Shown here one piece after another: positions 9,319-18,158 of a DNA stretch of 64,000 nucleotides; positions within the stretch are counted from its first letter, which is position 1; each line of letters opens with the position of its first letter. Position numbers and translations under genes: made by a program. Origin of the DNA: Pseudoxanthomonas suwonensis. Lineage in GTDB: Bacteria; Pseudomonadota; Gammaproteobacteria; Xanthomonadales; Xanthomonadaceae. Under the pieces are notes generated by a model. It worked only from the letters and a program-made list of their open reading frames with translations. It did no database searches and was not told the origin of the DNA. The DNA is taken from the NCBI RefSeq assembly GCF_000972865.1, contig NZ_CP011144.1, positions 1,488,001-1,552,000 of the forward strand. Reading direction: 5' to 3'.

Positions 9319-10290
9319 ATGGACGCTCTAGACGAGATCCTGAAATCCGTGCAGATATCGGGCACGTTCTTCGTCAGTGGCCGGTTCACGGCGCCGTGGT
9401 GCTACCAGTCCCCATGCGCCAGCGTCGCGGCCCCGTTCCTGGAACCGAAGGCCGAGAACGTGATCATCTTCCACCTCATCACGGAGGGCGAGTGCGTCGT
9501 CGAGATGGCAGGGCAGGAGCCCTTCGTCGCGAAGGAAGGGGAAGTGGTCATCTTCCCCAAGGGCGACGCGCATCGCATGGCTTCGGCGGCCGGGATCTGC
9601 CCGGCCAAGAGCTCCAACCTGTCGCGCCTCCTCGCGCACAAGCCGTGCCGGCTGTCGTACGGCGGCGGCGGGCCGCGCACGAGGCTGGTCTGCGGCTACC
9701 TGGCGTGCGATGCCGGCCTGGCGCGGCTGCTTCTCAGCGGCCTGCCGCCCGCGGTCCGGCTGGACATGCGGACGACGCCCGCGGGCACCTGGCTCGAATC
9801 GTCGATCAGCTATGCCTTGTCGGAAGCGAGATCGCCACGCGCGGGAGGCAGCAGCGTGATGTCGCGACTGGCCGAGGTCCTTTTCATCGAGATACTGCGC
9901 CAGTACGCGTGCACCGGCGCTGGCCGCATCGGGTGGCTTGCCGGACTTTCCGACAGGACGGTCGGCAAGGCCCTGAACGCGCTGCATGGCAATCCGTCGC
10001 GCGACTGGACGCTGGAAGAACTCGCGAGATCGATCGGATCGTCGCGCACGGTTCTGGCCGACAGGTTCCAGAAGATCATGGGCATCTCGCCCATGCTCTA
10101 TCTGACGCAGTGGCGGATGCTCATCGCCGCCAACATGCTGCGGCGCACTACGGCCTCGCTGACGAACATCGCCGAAGAGGTCGGTTACCAGAACGATACC
10201 TCTTTCAGCCGCGCATTCCGGCGCGAGTACGGGGTGCCTCCCGCCGCCTGGCGCCGCTCCCTGTCGGACCGGCACAAGTCCGCCGCATAG
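9319..10290 (+). CDS. AraC family transcriptional regulator with cupin sensor domain, 323 aa
   Basis: Predicted DNA-binding regulator. The N-terminal ~190 residues are an AraC-binding/cupin_6-type domain (VEMAGQEPFVAKEGEVVIFP). The C-terminal ~100 residues carry the double helix-turn-helix: LEELARSIGSSRTVLADRF and LTNIAEEVGYQNDTSFSRAF, followed by RREYGVPPAAWRR. Proteins with this layout often respond to small organic molecules and control a neighbouring enzyme. The frame is open further upstream, but the ATG at 9319 is right after the OsmC stop and gives the normal family length. Likely targets are the OsmC gene and/or the divergent methyltransferases; that is inference from position. Confidence 0.9.
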   Translation: MDALDEILKSVQISGTFFVSGRFTAPWCYQSPCASVAAPFLEPKAENVIIFHLITEGECVVEMAGQEPFVAKEGEVVIFPKGDAHRMASAAGICPAKSSNLSRLLAHKPCRLSYGGGGPRTRLVCGYLACDAGLARLLLSGLPPAVRLDMRTTPAGTWLESSISYALSEARSPRAGGSSVMSRLAEVLFIEILRQYACTGAGRIGWLAGLSDRTVGKALNALHGNPSRDWTLEELARSIGSSRTVLADRFQKIMGISPMLYLTQWRMLIAANMLRRTTASLTNIAEEVGYQNDTSFSRAFRREYGVPPAAWRRSLSDRHKSAA

Positions 10291-10329
10291 CGGCCGGGAA
10301 TGCCCGCGCGCGGCCCGCCACGCACCGGG

Positions 10330-10335
10330 TAAAAT
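10330..10335 (+). promoter_or_regulatory. -10 box of the yajQ promoter
   Basis: TAAAAT stands out in very GC-rich sequence 32 bp before the yajQ ATG and is close to the sigma-70 consensus. No strong -35 box was seen. Confidence 0.45.
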
Positions 10336-10366
10336 GCGCGCTCCACGCCCCTGCCGGACCGCGCCC

Positions 10367-10849
10367 ATGCCTTCCTTCGACATCGTCTCCGAAGTCGACA
10401 CCCACGAGCTGACCAACGCGGTCGACCAGGCCAGCCGCGAGCTGACCACCCGCTTCGACTTCAAGGGGGTGGACGCGAAGTTCGTGCGCGAGGACAGCGT
10501 CATCACCCAGTCCGCGCCCAGCGACTTCCAGCTCAAGCAGATGACCGACATCCTGCGCCAGCGCCTGACCGCGCGCGGCATCGACGCGCGCTGCCTGGAG
10601 TTCGGCGAGGTGGAGACCAACCTGGCCGGCGCGCGGCAGAAGGTCACGATCAAGCAGGGGATCGAGCGCGAGACCGCCAAGAAGATCCAGTCCGCGCTCA
10701 AGGACGCCAAGCTCAAGGTCGACAGCCAGATCGCCGGCGAGAAGCTGCGGGTCAACGGCAAGAAGCGCGACGACCTGCAGGAGGCCATCGCCCTGCTGCG
10801 CAAGGCCGACTTCGGCATCCCGCTGCAGTTCGACAACTTCCGCGACTGA
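10367..10849 (+). CDS. yajQ: YajQ family cyclic-di-GMP-binding protein, 160 aa
   Basis: Small cytosolic nucleotide-binding protein. Homologues in Xanthomonas and Pseudomonas bind cyclic di-GMP and influence virulence and biofilm genes through a transcription factor. The start MPSFDIVSEVD, the FDFKGVDA segment and the end PLQFDNFRD are characteristic, and the length equals the family norm. The ATG at 10367 is used, not the longer open frame, because the family starts with this sequence. It is followed after 11 bp by the DUF1415 gene on the same strand, a common pairing in this group of bacteria. Confidence 0.95.
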   Translation: MPSFDIVSEVDTHELTNAVDQASRELTTRFDFKGVDAKFVREDSVITQSAPSDFQLKQMTDILRQRLTARGIDARCLEFGEVETNLAGARQKVTIKQGIERETAKKIQSALKDAKLKVDSQIAGEKLRVNGKKRDDLQEAIALLRKADFGIPLQFDNFRD

Positions 10850-10860
10850 GCCGCGCCGCG

Positions 10861-11427
10861 ATGTCCGCCGACCACGACAGCCCGCTCCCCGGCGCGGACG
10901 AGGCCATTGCCGCCACCCGCCGCTGGGTGGAACGGGCGGTGATCGGCCTGAACCTGTGCCCGTTCGCCAAGGCGGTGTATGTAAAGGAGCAGGTGCGCTT
11001 CGCCTTCAGCGACGCGACCACGCCCGAACAGCTGCTCGAGCAGCTGGGCGAGGAACTGCTGCGGCTGCGCGACACCCCGGCCGAGCAGATCGACACCACG
11101 CTGCTGGTGCATCCGCACGTACTGCAGGACTTCCTCGACTACAACGATTTCCTCGACCAGGCCGACGCGCTGGTCGAGGCGCTGGAACTGGACGGCGAGC
11201 TGCAGGTGGCCAGCTTCCATCCCGATTACCAGTTCGCCGACAGCCGCCCGGATGACATCGAGAACTACAGCAACCGTGCGCCCTATCCGACCCTGCACCT
11301 GCTGCGCGAGGACAGCGTGAGCCGCGCGGTCGAGGTCTATCCGGACCCGGACTCGATCGTGGAGCGCAACTTCGCGACCCTGCGCGAGCTCGGCCACGAC
11401 GGCTGGCGCCGGCTGCTCGCGGACTGA
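10861..11427 (+). CDS. DUF1415 family protein, 188 aa
   Basis: Conserved protein of unknown function, widespread in proteobacteria. It is recognisable by the start RWVERAVIGLNLCPFAK and the internal LLVHPHVLQDFLDYNDFL and YPTLHLLREDSVSRAV. No signal peptide or membrane segment, so cytosolic. The conserved cysteine and lysine of NLCPFAK look like a functional site, but no reaction is known. It starts 11 bp after yajQ and is presumably in the same transcript. Confidence 0.9.
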   Translation: MSADHDSPLPGADEAIAATRRWVERAVIGLNLCPFAKAVYVKEQVRFAFSDATTPEQLLEQLGEELLRLRDTPAEQIDTTLLVHPHVLQDFLDYNDFLDQADALVEALELDGELQVASFHPDYQFADSRPDDIENYSNRAPYPTLHLLREDSVSRAVEVYPDPDSIVERNFATLRELGHDGWRRLLAD

Positions 11428-11528
11428 GTCGGGCGACCGGGCCGGTCGGCGCCGGCCGGCGCGGCTGCGCAGCGGGAAGGGTGCTAGGGTTGCGCGCGCC
11501 GCCTTCCCTCCCGCCAGGGGACTCCAGC

Positions 11529-12641
11529 ATGACCGGCAAGGTTTCGCGACACGGTTCCGGCTTGGCCGCGGCACTCGTGCTGGCGGTGCTGGCCGCCTCC
11601 CCGGCCCGCGCGCAGGAGGCCTGCACGCTGCCCGCCGGCACCGAGCCGTTCGCATTCGAGTCGGGCGGCAACCGCCTGCGCGGATTCGTCGATCTTCCCG
11701 AGGGTGCGGGCCCGCATCCGGCGGTCGTGTTCGTGCACGGCGCCGGACCGACCGACGTGAGCGGGCGCGACCCCGGGTTCAATGGCTCCTACGACAGGCT
11801 GCGGGCGGTCTTCCGCCGCACCGGGATCGCCACCGTGGCCTGGACCAAGGCCGGCGACGGCTGCAGCGAGGGCGGCTATGCCGCCGACGCGGTGCTGGTG
11901 GACAGGGCCAGCGAGACGGTCGCGGCGGTGGCGGCGCTGCGGCAGCGGCAGGACATCGATCCGGAACGCATCGGCTTGTGGGCGATCAGCCAGGGTGGCT
12001 GGATCGCGCCGATGGCGGCCGTGCGCGATCCACGGATCGCGTTCCTGATCGTGGTCAGCGGCCCGGGCCGGGAGGCCGGCGCGGACACCGCGTACCACTT
12101 CTCCCAGCTGCTGCGCAGGCAGGGCGTCGGCGACGCCGAGGCGGACCAGGCCGCCGCCACGCTGCGGCGTGCCCTGGCGATCGCGGGCGCCGGCGGATCG
12201 CGCGAGGAATTCCTCGCGGCGACCGCACCGCTGGAGCGGTATCCGCTGTTCGCCCGGATGGGTATCGGCGACACGGCGGAAACGGACTGGCTCGGACCCG
12301 ACCACCTCCTGCGCGCGGACACCTACCTGGCCCAGCTGCGACAGCCGACGCTGGCCATCTTCGGCGACCGCGACGTTATGGTGGACTGGCGGGCGAGCGT
12401 GGACGCCTACCGCGACGCGTTCGCCCGCGGCGGCAATCCCGCGCTGACGATCCGGGTCTTCGAGGGCGCCGACCACGGCCTGTTCCCGGCGATCGACCGG
12501 CCGCGCGATCGCGAGGAACGGGGCAGGACCGCCTACGTGGACGGCTATCCGGAACTGATGGCCGGATGGCTGCAGGAGCATGGATTTACCGGGACGACCG
12601 GGGCGACGCCCTCCCCTGTGCACGCCACCTCCCGGCCGTGA
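11529..12641 (+). CDS. Secreted alpha/beta hydrolase (dienelactone hydrolase-like), 370 aa
   Basis: Predicted exported serine hydrolase. A signal peptide (to SPARAQEA, ~residue 32) precedes an alpha/beta-hydrolase fold: oxyanion strand VVFVHGAGPTD, nucleophile elbow AISQGGW with the catalytic Ser, acidic residue in FGDRDVMVDW and catalytic His in EGADHGLFP. Such proteins are usually annotated as esterases or peptidases of the prolyl-oligopeptidase/acyl-hydrolase type; the substrate cannot be told. The ATG at 11529 is chosen because the signal peptide begins there. It stands alone between the DUF1415 gene and an SDR gene. Confidence 0.85.
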   Translation: MTGKVSRHGSGLAAALVLAVLAASPARAQEACTLPAGTEPFAFESGGNRLRGFVDLPEGAGPHPAVVFVHGAGPTDVSGRDPGFNGSYDRLRAVFRRTGIATVAWTKAGDGCSEGGYAADAVLVDRASETVAAVAALRQRQDIDPERIGLWAISQGGWIAPMAAVRDPRIAFLIVVSGPGREAGADTAYHFSQLLRRQGVGDAEADQAAATLRRALAIAGAGGSREEFLAATAPLERYPLFARMGIGDTAETDWLGPDHLLRADTYLAQLRQPTLAIFGDRDVMVDWRASVDAYRDAFARGGNPALTIRVFEGADHGLFPAIDRPRDREERGRTAYVDGYPELMAGWLQEHGFTGTTGATPSPVHATSRP

Positions 12642-12741
12642 ACCCGACGCGGCACAGGCCTGCGGCAATCCGCCGCCGCGCCCACGCCGGATGCACGCGC
12701 CGCGGGCGACACTGGCGCTCCCATCCATCGCCGGTTCGCCC

Positions 12742-13548
12742 ATGACCCTCGTGCCCGCCATCGAACCGTGGAATCCGGCGCCGCTGCAGGACCGCGTGGT
12801 CCTGGTCACCGGCGGCGCGCAGGGCATCGGCCGCGGCATCGCCCAGGCAGTGCTCGGTGCCGGCGGCCGCGTGGCGATCGCCGACCTGGACGCCGACGCG
12901 GGCCGTGCCTGCCTGCGCGACTGGGCACTGCCGCAGCGCAGCCTGTTCCGGCGCACCGACGTGGCCGGCGAGCGCAGCGTCGCCGCCTTCGTCGGCGCCG
13001 CACTCGAACGCTTTGGCCGCATCGACGGCCTGGTCAACAACGCCGGCATCGCCGACCCGCACGTGCCGCCGCTGGACGCCCTGGCGTTCGCCGAGTGGAA
13101 CCGGCGCCTGTCCAGCCTGCACGGCGCGTTCCTCTGCGCGAAGCACGCGTTGCCCGCACTGCGCCGGGCCAAGGGCGGCGGCGCGATCGTCAACATCGCC
13201 TCCACCCGTGCGCACCAGTCCGAACCGCACGGCGAGGCCTACGCCGCGGCCAAGGGCGGGCTGGTCGCGTTCACCCACGCACTGGCGCTGAGCGAGGGCC
13301 CGGCGGTGCGCGTGAACTGCATCAGCCCCGGCTGGATCGCCACCGAGGCCTGGCGCGGGCCGGCACGACGGCGCGCACCGAAGCTGTCGCGGCGCGACCA
13401 TGCCCAGCATCCGGCCGGCCGCGTCGGCATGCCGGAGGACATCGCCGCACTGGCGGTGTACCTGCTGGCGCCGGCGCTCTCGGGCTTCGTCACCGGCCAG
13501 GAGTTCGTCGCCGACGGCGGCATGACCCGCAAGATGCAGTACGCCTGA
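12742..13548 (+). CDS. SDR family oxidoreductase, 268 aa
   Basis: Classical short-chain dehydrogenase/reductase using NAD(P)H. The cofactor motif TGGAQGIG is at residues 23-30, NNAG at 99-102, catalytic Ser at 154 and YAAAK with Tyr167/Lys171. It ends in the common C-terminal motif ADGGMTRKMQYA. An aspartate after the second strand (ADLDAD) suggests a preference for NAD. The substrate is unknown; members with this tail are often called glucose or ribitol dehydrogenase-like. The next gene is on the opposite strand and converges on it with a gap of only 24 bp. Confidence 0.88.
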   Translation: MTLVPAIEPWNPAPLQDRVVLVTGGAQGIGRGIAQAVLGAGGRVAIADLDADAGRACLRDWALPQRSLFRRTDVAGERSVAAFVGAALERFGRIDGLVNNAGIADPHVPPLDALAFAEWNRRLSSLHGAFLCAKHALPALRRAKGGGAIVNIASTRAHQSEPHGEAYAAAKGGLVAFTHALALSEGPAVRVNCISPGWIATEAWRGPARRRAPKLSRRDHAQHPAGRVGMPEDIAALAVYLLAPALSGFVTGQEFVADGGMTRKMQYA

Positions 13549-13572
13549 GCAGGCGCCTTGCGTCGGGTCCGG

Positions 13573-14877
13573 TCAGCGCACCGTCGCGCCGCGCAGCACC
13601 GGCGCGCCATCGTGCACGTCGGTCCACACCAGCCAGGCGGCATCCCCGCTCCCCTGCAGGCGCGGCAGGCCGCTGGCGCGCCCGCGCGCGGACACCCCGG
13701 CGACCTCGATGCGCTCGCCGTGCGCCCAGTCGGTGTCGTAGCGGCCCAGCACCAGCCGCTGCGACGCCGGCGGAGCTTCCTCCAGCCACGCCGCCAGCAG
13801 CTGCTCGCCGCCGCGCGCGAGGGCCACGCGTCCCAGCACCTGCGGTCCCTTGGCCAGGGTCACCGGCGCGCCGAAACGGTCGCCGGCATCGTCCGAGCGC
13901 GCCGCGCGCAGTTCCGGCACGCCGTCGGCCTCGGTGTACCACGCGACCCAGACCCGGCTCCCGTCGGCGACCACCACCGGTCCGTTGACCGGGCAACCGG
14001 GGAAGCGCCAGCCGTCCGCGTGCACGTCGCGCGGCGCGGTCCAGGCCGCGCCGTCGAAGCGGACGAGGCGGGTGTCGCGGATCTCGTGCGCGTCGCGGCC
14101 GCGGTAGACCACCACCACGCCGCGGTCGGTCGATGCCGAGGCGGTCGTGCAGCAGTCGCAGGTCGAGGCGTCCAGCGGCCACTCGGCTTCCTGCGCGCCC
14201 TGCGGTCCGTGGACCGCGGCGCGCAGCATCATCGCCGGGCCGCCGTCCGCATGGTGGCCGTCATGCGCAGCCGCGCCGGGCGTGGCCGCGGCCTTCTGCC
14301 GGCTGTCGAGCCAGGCGATGCCCAGCCGGTCGTCGGCCTGCGCCCAGAAAGTCACGAAGCCGTGGTCGCCGCGCGTGCCCGGATGCACCGGCTGCGGCGC
14401 CGACCAGGTGTCGCCGCCATCGCCGGAGCGCACCAGCGCGATGCCGTAGTCCATCCGCGACGGGCCGGTGCTGCGCAGCCAGTGCGCCCACAGCGAGCCG
14501 TCGGGCAAGGCGTACACATGCGGCGTATCGGCCCAGTTGACGAACCAGTCGCTGCCGGCGGCCACGGTCTGCGGCTCGCCCCATGCCTGTGCGGCGCCGC
14601 CGGGCACGGTGGAGGCCAGGCGCAGGCGGTGGCCGCCGTCGGCGAGCGCCTCGATCCAGCTCAGCAGCAGGCGACCGTCCGGGGCCACGGCCAGGTCGGG
14701 CTGCGCTGCGCCCGCCGGTGCCGGCAGGATCCATTCGTCGATCTGCGCCGCGGCCGGCGACGATGGCGCGCCGGAGGCGGCGGATGGCGTGGACGCAGGA
14801 CCAGGGTCGCCACCACGCGAACAGGCCGCCAGCGCGAACAGCGATGCGGCGATCCATCGATGGCGGTGCTGCTGCAT
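13573..14877 (-). CDS. Sialidase-like BNR-repeat lipoprotein, 434 aa
   Basis: Predicted lipoprotein with a lipobox ending at Cys19 (ALAAC), so anchored in a membrane facing the periplasm. The body resembles a six-bladed sialidase-type propeller: Asp-box-like segments SGDGGDTWSAP and SDDAGDRFGAP are visible, plus repeated beta strands around WxxW. No set of sialidase arginines could be confirmed, so enzymatic sialidase activity should not be assumed. An unusual cysteine cluster STCDCCTT lies near residue 240, and a further Cys is in RFPGCPVNG. Neighbours do not point to a pathway; the gene converges with the SDR gene. Confidence 0.75.
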   Translation of the reverse strand: MQQHRHRWIAASLFALAACSRGGDPGPASTPSAASGAPSSPAAAQIDEWILPAPAGAAQPDLAVAPDGRLLLSWIEALADGGHRLRLASTVPGGAAQAWGEPQTVAAGSDWFVNWADTPHVYALPDGSLWAHWLRSTGPSRMDYGIALVRSGDGGDTWSAPQPVHPGTRGDHGFVTFWAQADDRLGIAWLDSRQKAAATPGAAAHDGHHADGGPAMMLRAAVHGPQGAQEAEWPLDASTCDCCTTASASTDRGVVVVYRGRDAHEIRDTRLVRFDGAAWTAPRDVHADGWRFPGCPVNGPVVVADGSRVWVAWYTEADGVPELRAARSDDAGDRFGAPVTLAKGPQVLGRVALARGGEQLLAAWLEEAPPASQRLVLGRYDTDWAHGERIEVAGVSARGRASGLPRLQGSGDAAWLVWTDVHDGAPVLRGATVR

Positions 14878-15035
14878 TGCGGCCTCGCTGCGGAACGGCC
14901 ACGCTACTTTCGCACCGGACGGAACGACAGTCCAAGAACGTCAAGCAAGGCGCCCCATCGCTTGTGGGTTGGAGAGCTGAAGCGAGGGGCAAACACTCGC
15001 GCTTCAAGTGCGCATGGAGCCCCCCTCAACCCCAA

Positions 15036-15070
15036 CCCTCTCTCCCATCGCCATGCGATGGGGGAGAGGG
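15036..15070 (-). terminator. Perfect hairpin downstream of the HAD phosphatase gene
   Basis: Two arms of about 15 bases (CCCTCTC... and ...GAGAGGG, reading ccatcg/cgatgg next to the loop) flank a 5-base loop, 50 bp after the stop of the minus-strand HAD gene. There is no T-run, so it may be a Rho-type or protective 3' hairpin, or a dispersed palindrome. Confidence 0.5.
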
Positions 15071-15119
15071 AGCGTTTCACCAGGCACTCCAGGGCCGCAG
15101 GCGAACGCGGCCGCGCGCC

Positions 15120-15809
15120 TCAGCCGATCGCCAGCCGCGCCTCCAGCAGCCGCTGCGCAGCGGCGAGCGAATCGACGATGCGATGCCGCAGCGCGCGCAC
15201 GTCGTCGTCCGGCTCGAGCATGTCCGGCACCTGGACCGGGGTCATGCCCGCGGCCAGCGCGGCGCGCACGCCGGTCGGCGAGTCCTCCAGCACCAGGCAC
15301 AACGACGGCGCCACGCCCAGGGTCGCGGCGGCGAGCAGGTACACGTCCGGTGCCGGCTTGGGCCGCGCGACGTCGCTGCTGGTGCAGACCGCGTCGAAGT
15401 ACCGCAGCAGCCCGGCGGCGGCGAGCTTGCGCATCGCCAGCGGCCGGCGGGTCGAGGTCGCCACCGCGCGCGGGATGCGGCGCGCGACCAGCAGTTCGAG
15501 CAGGTCGACGACGCCGGGCCGGTGGTCGATGCCGGCGTCGGCGACCGCGTCGTACATCGTCTCCACCCGCTCCAGCAGCACGACCGTCGCCGCATCGCCG
15601 ATGCGTTCGGCGAGCAGGCGCCGGCACAGGCCGTCACCGCCGCCGATCATCTGCAGCCACAGCGTCTCGGGCAGATCGTGGCCCAGTTCGAGCGCGGCGC
15701 GGGCCATGCAGGCGTTGATCGCGCGCTCGCTGTCGAGCATCAGCCCGTCCATGTCGAAGATCACCGCGTCAGGCAGGAACGGCAGCGGCGGGATGGCGAC
15801 GGGGCTCAT
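15120..15809 (-). CDS. HAD superfamily phosphatase (beta-phosphoglucomutase-like), 229 aa
   Basis: Cytosolic haloacid-dehalogenase-type phosphatase or phosphomutase. Motif I DMDGLMLDSE carries the nucleophile Asp19 and general acid Asp21. Motif II is the Thr/Ser in AVATSTRR. Motif III is Lys in DVARPKPAPD, and motif IV is LEDSPTG. The alpha-helical cap lies between motif I and II, as in subfamily IA. The ATG at 15809 overlaps the rsuA stop by four bases (ATGA), so translation is probably coupled; that also rules out the longer open frame. Substrate unknown. Confidence 0.88.
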   Translation of the reverse strand: MSPVAIPPLPFLPDAVIFDMDGLMLDSERAINACMARAALELGHDLPETLWLQMIGGGDGLCRRLLAERIGDAATVVLLERVETMYDAVADAGIDHRPGVVDLLELLVARRIPRAVATSTRRPLAMRKLAAAGLLRYFDAVCTSSDVARPKPAPDVYLLAAATLGVAPSLCLVLEDSPTGVRAALAAGMTPVQVPDMLEPDDDVRALRHRIVDSLAAAQRLLEARLAIG

Positions 15810-16528
15810 GCGGTCTCCGGGTTGAACAGGCGCTCCAGGTCGGCGGCGTCCAGCGCGCGCCACCGGCCTTCGGGCAGGTCGCCCAGGTCCAGTCCGCCGA
15901 CGCGCGGGCGGTGCAGCGCTTCGACGTGGTTGCCGGTGGCGGCGAACATGCGCCGCACCTGGTGGTAGCGGCCCTCATGCAGGGTCAGCCGCGCGCGGCG
16001 CGGGCCGAGCGCCTCGAGTTCCGCCGGCAGCAGCGGCGTGGTCTCCGACTCCAGCAGCAGCGTGCCGCTGGCGAACAGCGCCGCCTCGTCGCCGCGCAGG
16101 TCCTGCGCCAGCGCGGCCTCGTAGACCTTGGGCAGCCTGGACTTCGGCGAGACGATCCGGTGCAGCAGCGCGCCGTCGTCGGTCATCAGCAACAGGCCGG
16201 TGGTCTCGCGGTCCAGGCGGCCAACCGTGGACAACACCGGGTCGCGCAGGCGGAAGCGGGCGGGCAGCAGGTCGTAGACGATCCGGCCCTTGTCCTTGGT
16301 CGAGCAGGTATGGCCGGCCGGCTTGTGCAGCATCAGCGCCAATCCGGGCGGCGGATCCAGCGGCTCGCCGTCCACCCGCACGTTGTCGTGGTCGAGCGGA
16401 TCGTCGGCGTAGAGCACCTCGCCGGCCGCGTCGGTGACGCGGCCCTCGCGGAACAGCCAGGCCACTTCCTTGCGGCTGCCGTAGCCGAGGTTGGCCAGGT
16501 GCTTGACCAGCTTCATCGACTTGCTCAC
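15806..16528 (-). CDS. rsuA: 16S rRNA pseudouridine synthase RsuA-type, 240 aa
   Basis: Converts a uridine of 16S rRNA (U516 in E. coli) to pseudouridine during 30S maturation. An N-terminal S4-like RNA-binding segment (LVKHLANLGYGSRKEVAWL) is followed by the catalytic domain with the signature GRLDRETTGLLLMTDDG, where the Asp is catalytic, and by LHEGRYHQVRRMF. Length matches RsuA (231 aa in E. coli). The start overlaps the stop of the rsmC-like gene by four bases (16525-16528), and the stop overlaps the HAD gene, giving a tightly packed three-gene operon. Confidence 0.9.
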   Translation of the reverse strand: MSKSMKLVKHLANLGYGSRKEVAWLFREGRVTDAAGEVLYADDPLDHDNVRVDGEPLDPPPGLALMLHKPAGHTCSTKDKGRIVYDLLPARFRLRDPVLSTVGRLDRETTGLLLMTDDGALLHRIVSPKSRLPKVYEAALAQDLRGDEAALFASGTLLLESETTPLLPAELEALGPRRARLTLHEGRYHQVRRMFAATGNHVEALHRPRVGGLDLGDLPEGRWRALDAADLERLFNPETA

Positions 16529-17616
16529 CGCCCACCCTCCTTCACCGCCTCGATCGCCTTGAAGCCGCCCGCCTCGGCCAGCACCCGCTGCGAGGCGAAG
16601 CCGCGCGCCAGGGTCGCCTCGTACGGCAGGTGGCGGTTGGCGACCAGCAGCAGGCGTCCGCCGGGACGCAGCGCCTGCGCCGCCACCTCGATGAAGCGCT
16701 GGCCCAGCTCCGGCCGGTCACCGCGGTCGTGCGCGTGGAACGGCGGGTTGCTGACGATGAAGTCGTAGCCGTCCTGCGCCAGGCCGGCGGTCACGTCGTG
16801 CCAGTGGAAGCCGAGCGCGACGCGGTCGGCATGCGCGGCGAGATTGCCGCGCGCCAGCTCCAGTGCGCGCGCCTCGGCCTCGTACAGGTCCAGCGCCTGC
16901 ACGCCTGGCGCGCGGCGCAGCAGCTCGTCGGCCAGGTAGCCCCAGCCGGCGCCGAGGTCGGCGCCGCGGCCGCGCAGGCCGGTCGGCAGCTGCGCGGCCA
17001 ACAGCGCCGAAGCCGGATCGATCCGGTCCCAGGCGAACACGCCCGGGCGGCTGGTGTAGCGGCCGTCCAGGATCGGCCGCGGCGCATCGGCGCGCGACCA
17101 GCGCGCGGCCAGCGCGGTGTCATGCGTGCCTGACAGCGGTGGCGTCCAAAACACGCGGCAGTGGAACTTGGTCAGCGTGCCGTCGAGGCCGGCCAGCTGC
17201 TGCAGGTCGCGCTCGCGCGACTTGGCGCCCTCGTCGTTGGCCACCGCGACGACCACCCGCGCGCCGGGTGCGGCCAGCGCCACCGCGCGCGCCAGCAGCG
17301 CCTGCGCTTCATCGCGCTGCCGTGGCGGCAGGACCAGCACCAGCGACGCACCGCCCTCGTCTTCGAGCTCGGGCTGCACCTCCAGCCCGGCCTGGCGCAG
17401 GCCGTCGGCCAGCGGCTTGAAGCCCTGCTCGCACCGCAGCCGGTCCAGCGGATGGCGCCGCAGCGGCCAGCCGTCGCGCGCGCGCAGGAATGCGACCGGC
17501 CCCTGCGCCGGCCACGGCAGCGCGCCGCCGTCGAACGGCAGCAGCAGGGCCTTGAGCGGGTCGTCGTGGAGGGTCAAGCGGAGATGGGCGGCAATGGGCG
17601 GGCCATTATCCGCCAT
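16525..17616 (-). CDS. rsmC: RsmC-like 16S rRNA guanine-N2 methyltransferase, 363 aa
   Basis: Class I methyltransferase with the two-domain RsmC/RlmG layout: a degenerate N-terminal methyltransferase-like domain (~1-170) and an active C-terminal domain with SAM motif GADLGAGWGYLA and the catalytic N-P-P-F motif in FIVSNPPFHAHD. RsmC modifies G1207 of 16S rRNA in E. coli, and pairing with rsuA fits a small-subunit maturation operon. RlmG (23S rRNA) has the same architecture, so the exact base is not certain. It is the first gene of the operon, facing a 173-bp gap to a divergent gene. Confidence 0.8.
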   Translation of the reverse strand: MADNGPPIAAHLRLTLHDDPLKALLLPFDGGALPWPAQGPVAFLRARDGWPLRRHPLDRLRCEQGFKPLADGLRQAGLEVQPELEDEGGASLVLVLPPRQRDEAQALLARAVALAAPGARVVVAVANDEGAKSRERDLQQLAGLDGTLTKFHCRVFWTPPLSGTHDTALAARWSRADAPRPILDGRYTSRPGVFAWDRIDPASALLAAQLPTGLRGRGADLGAGWGYLADELLRRAPGVQALDLYEAEARALELARGNLAAHADRVALGFHWHDVTAGLAQDGYDFIVSNPPFHAHDRGDRPELGQRFIEVAAQALRPGGRLLLVANRHLPYEATLARGFASQRVLAEAGGFKAIEAVKEGGR

Positions 17617-17789
17617 CGTCGCGGCACGGTGACCGGGCAGGCGCCCGCCGGGTACGCGCAGGTCGCCCGCCGTTCACGGCAGGCGCGTCCCGCGGACGGC
17701 GGTCGGTGCTGCCGCCCCGGCGCCTGACCCAGGTCAAGGCGCCGACGGCCGCCTTGCGCAATCCTGCAAGCAGCCCCATGGAAGCTGCG

Positions 17790-18014
17790 ATGGACAGTCC
17801 CGCTCCCCCACTGGAAATCGACGGCGCGATGGTCGCGCGCGCGATCGGCCTGGAGGTGGCCGCGTTCCGGCAGTTGATGGCCGACGGCAAGATCACCGTG
17901 CTGTGCGAACGCGGCACCGGCGAGGATGCCGGTACCTGGCGCGCGTCGTTCTACTACGGCAAGCAAAGGGCGCGCTTCATCGTCGACGCGCGCGGCCATC
18001 CGCTGCCCGACTGA
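17790..18014 (+). CDS. DUF6522 family protein, 74 aa
   Basis: Small soluble protein of unknown function; LEIDGAMVARAIGLEVAAF and the end VDARGHPLPD recall DUF6522 proteins found in many proteobacteria. The start at 17790 is preferred because GGAAG lies 5 bases before it. An in-frame ATG at 17778 and a longer open frame upstream lack such a signal. No membrane segment or metal motif seen. It is divergent from the rsmC-rsuA operon. Confidence 0.6.
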   Translation: MDSPAPPLEIDGAMVARAIGLEVAAFRQLMADGKITVLCERGTGEDAGTWRASFYYGKQRARFIVDARGHPLPD

Positions 18015-18158
18015 GCCGCACCCGGGTGCGTGCCGGCATGGCCTGCATGCACGCTGGCCGGGATCACCGGCCTGTCCGATGCTGCGGCGCCAGCTCGTCC
18101 CGCTTGACGAGCGCGAGGGCTCCGCACCAGGCGCGCCCTCCTCCTGCGACTCCGGCGC

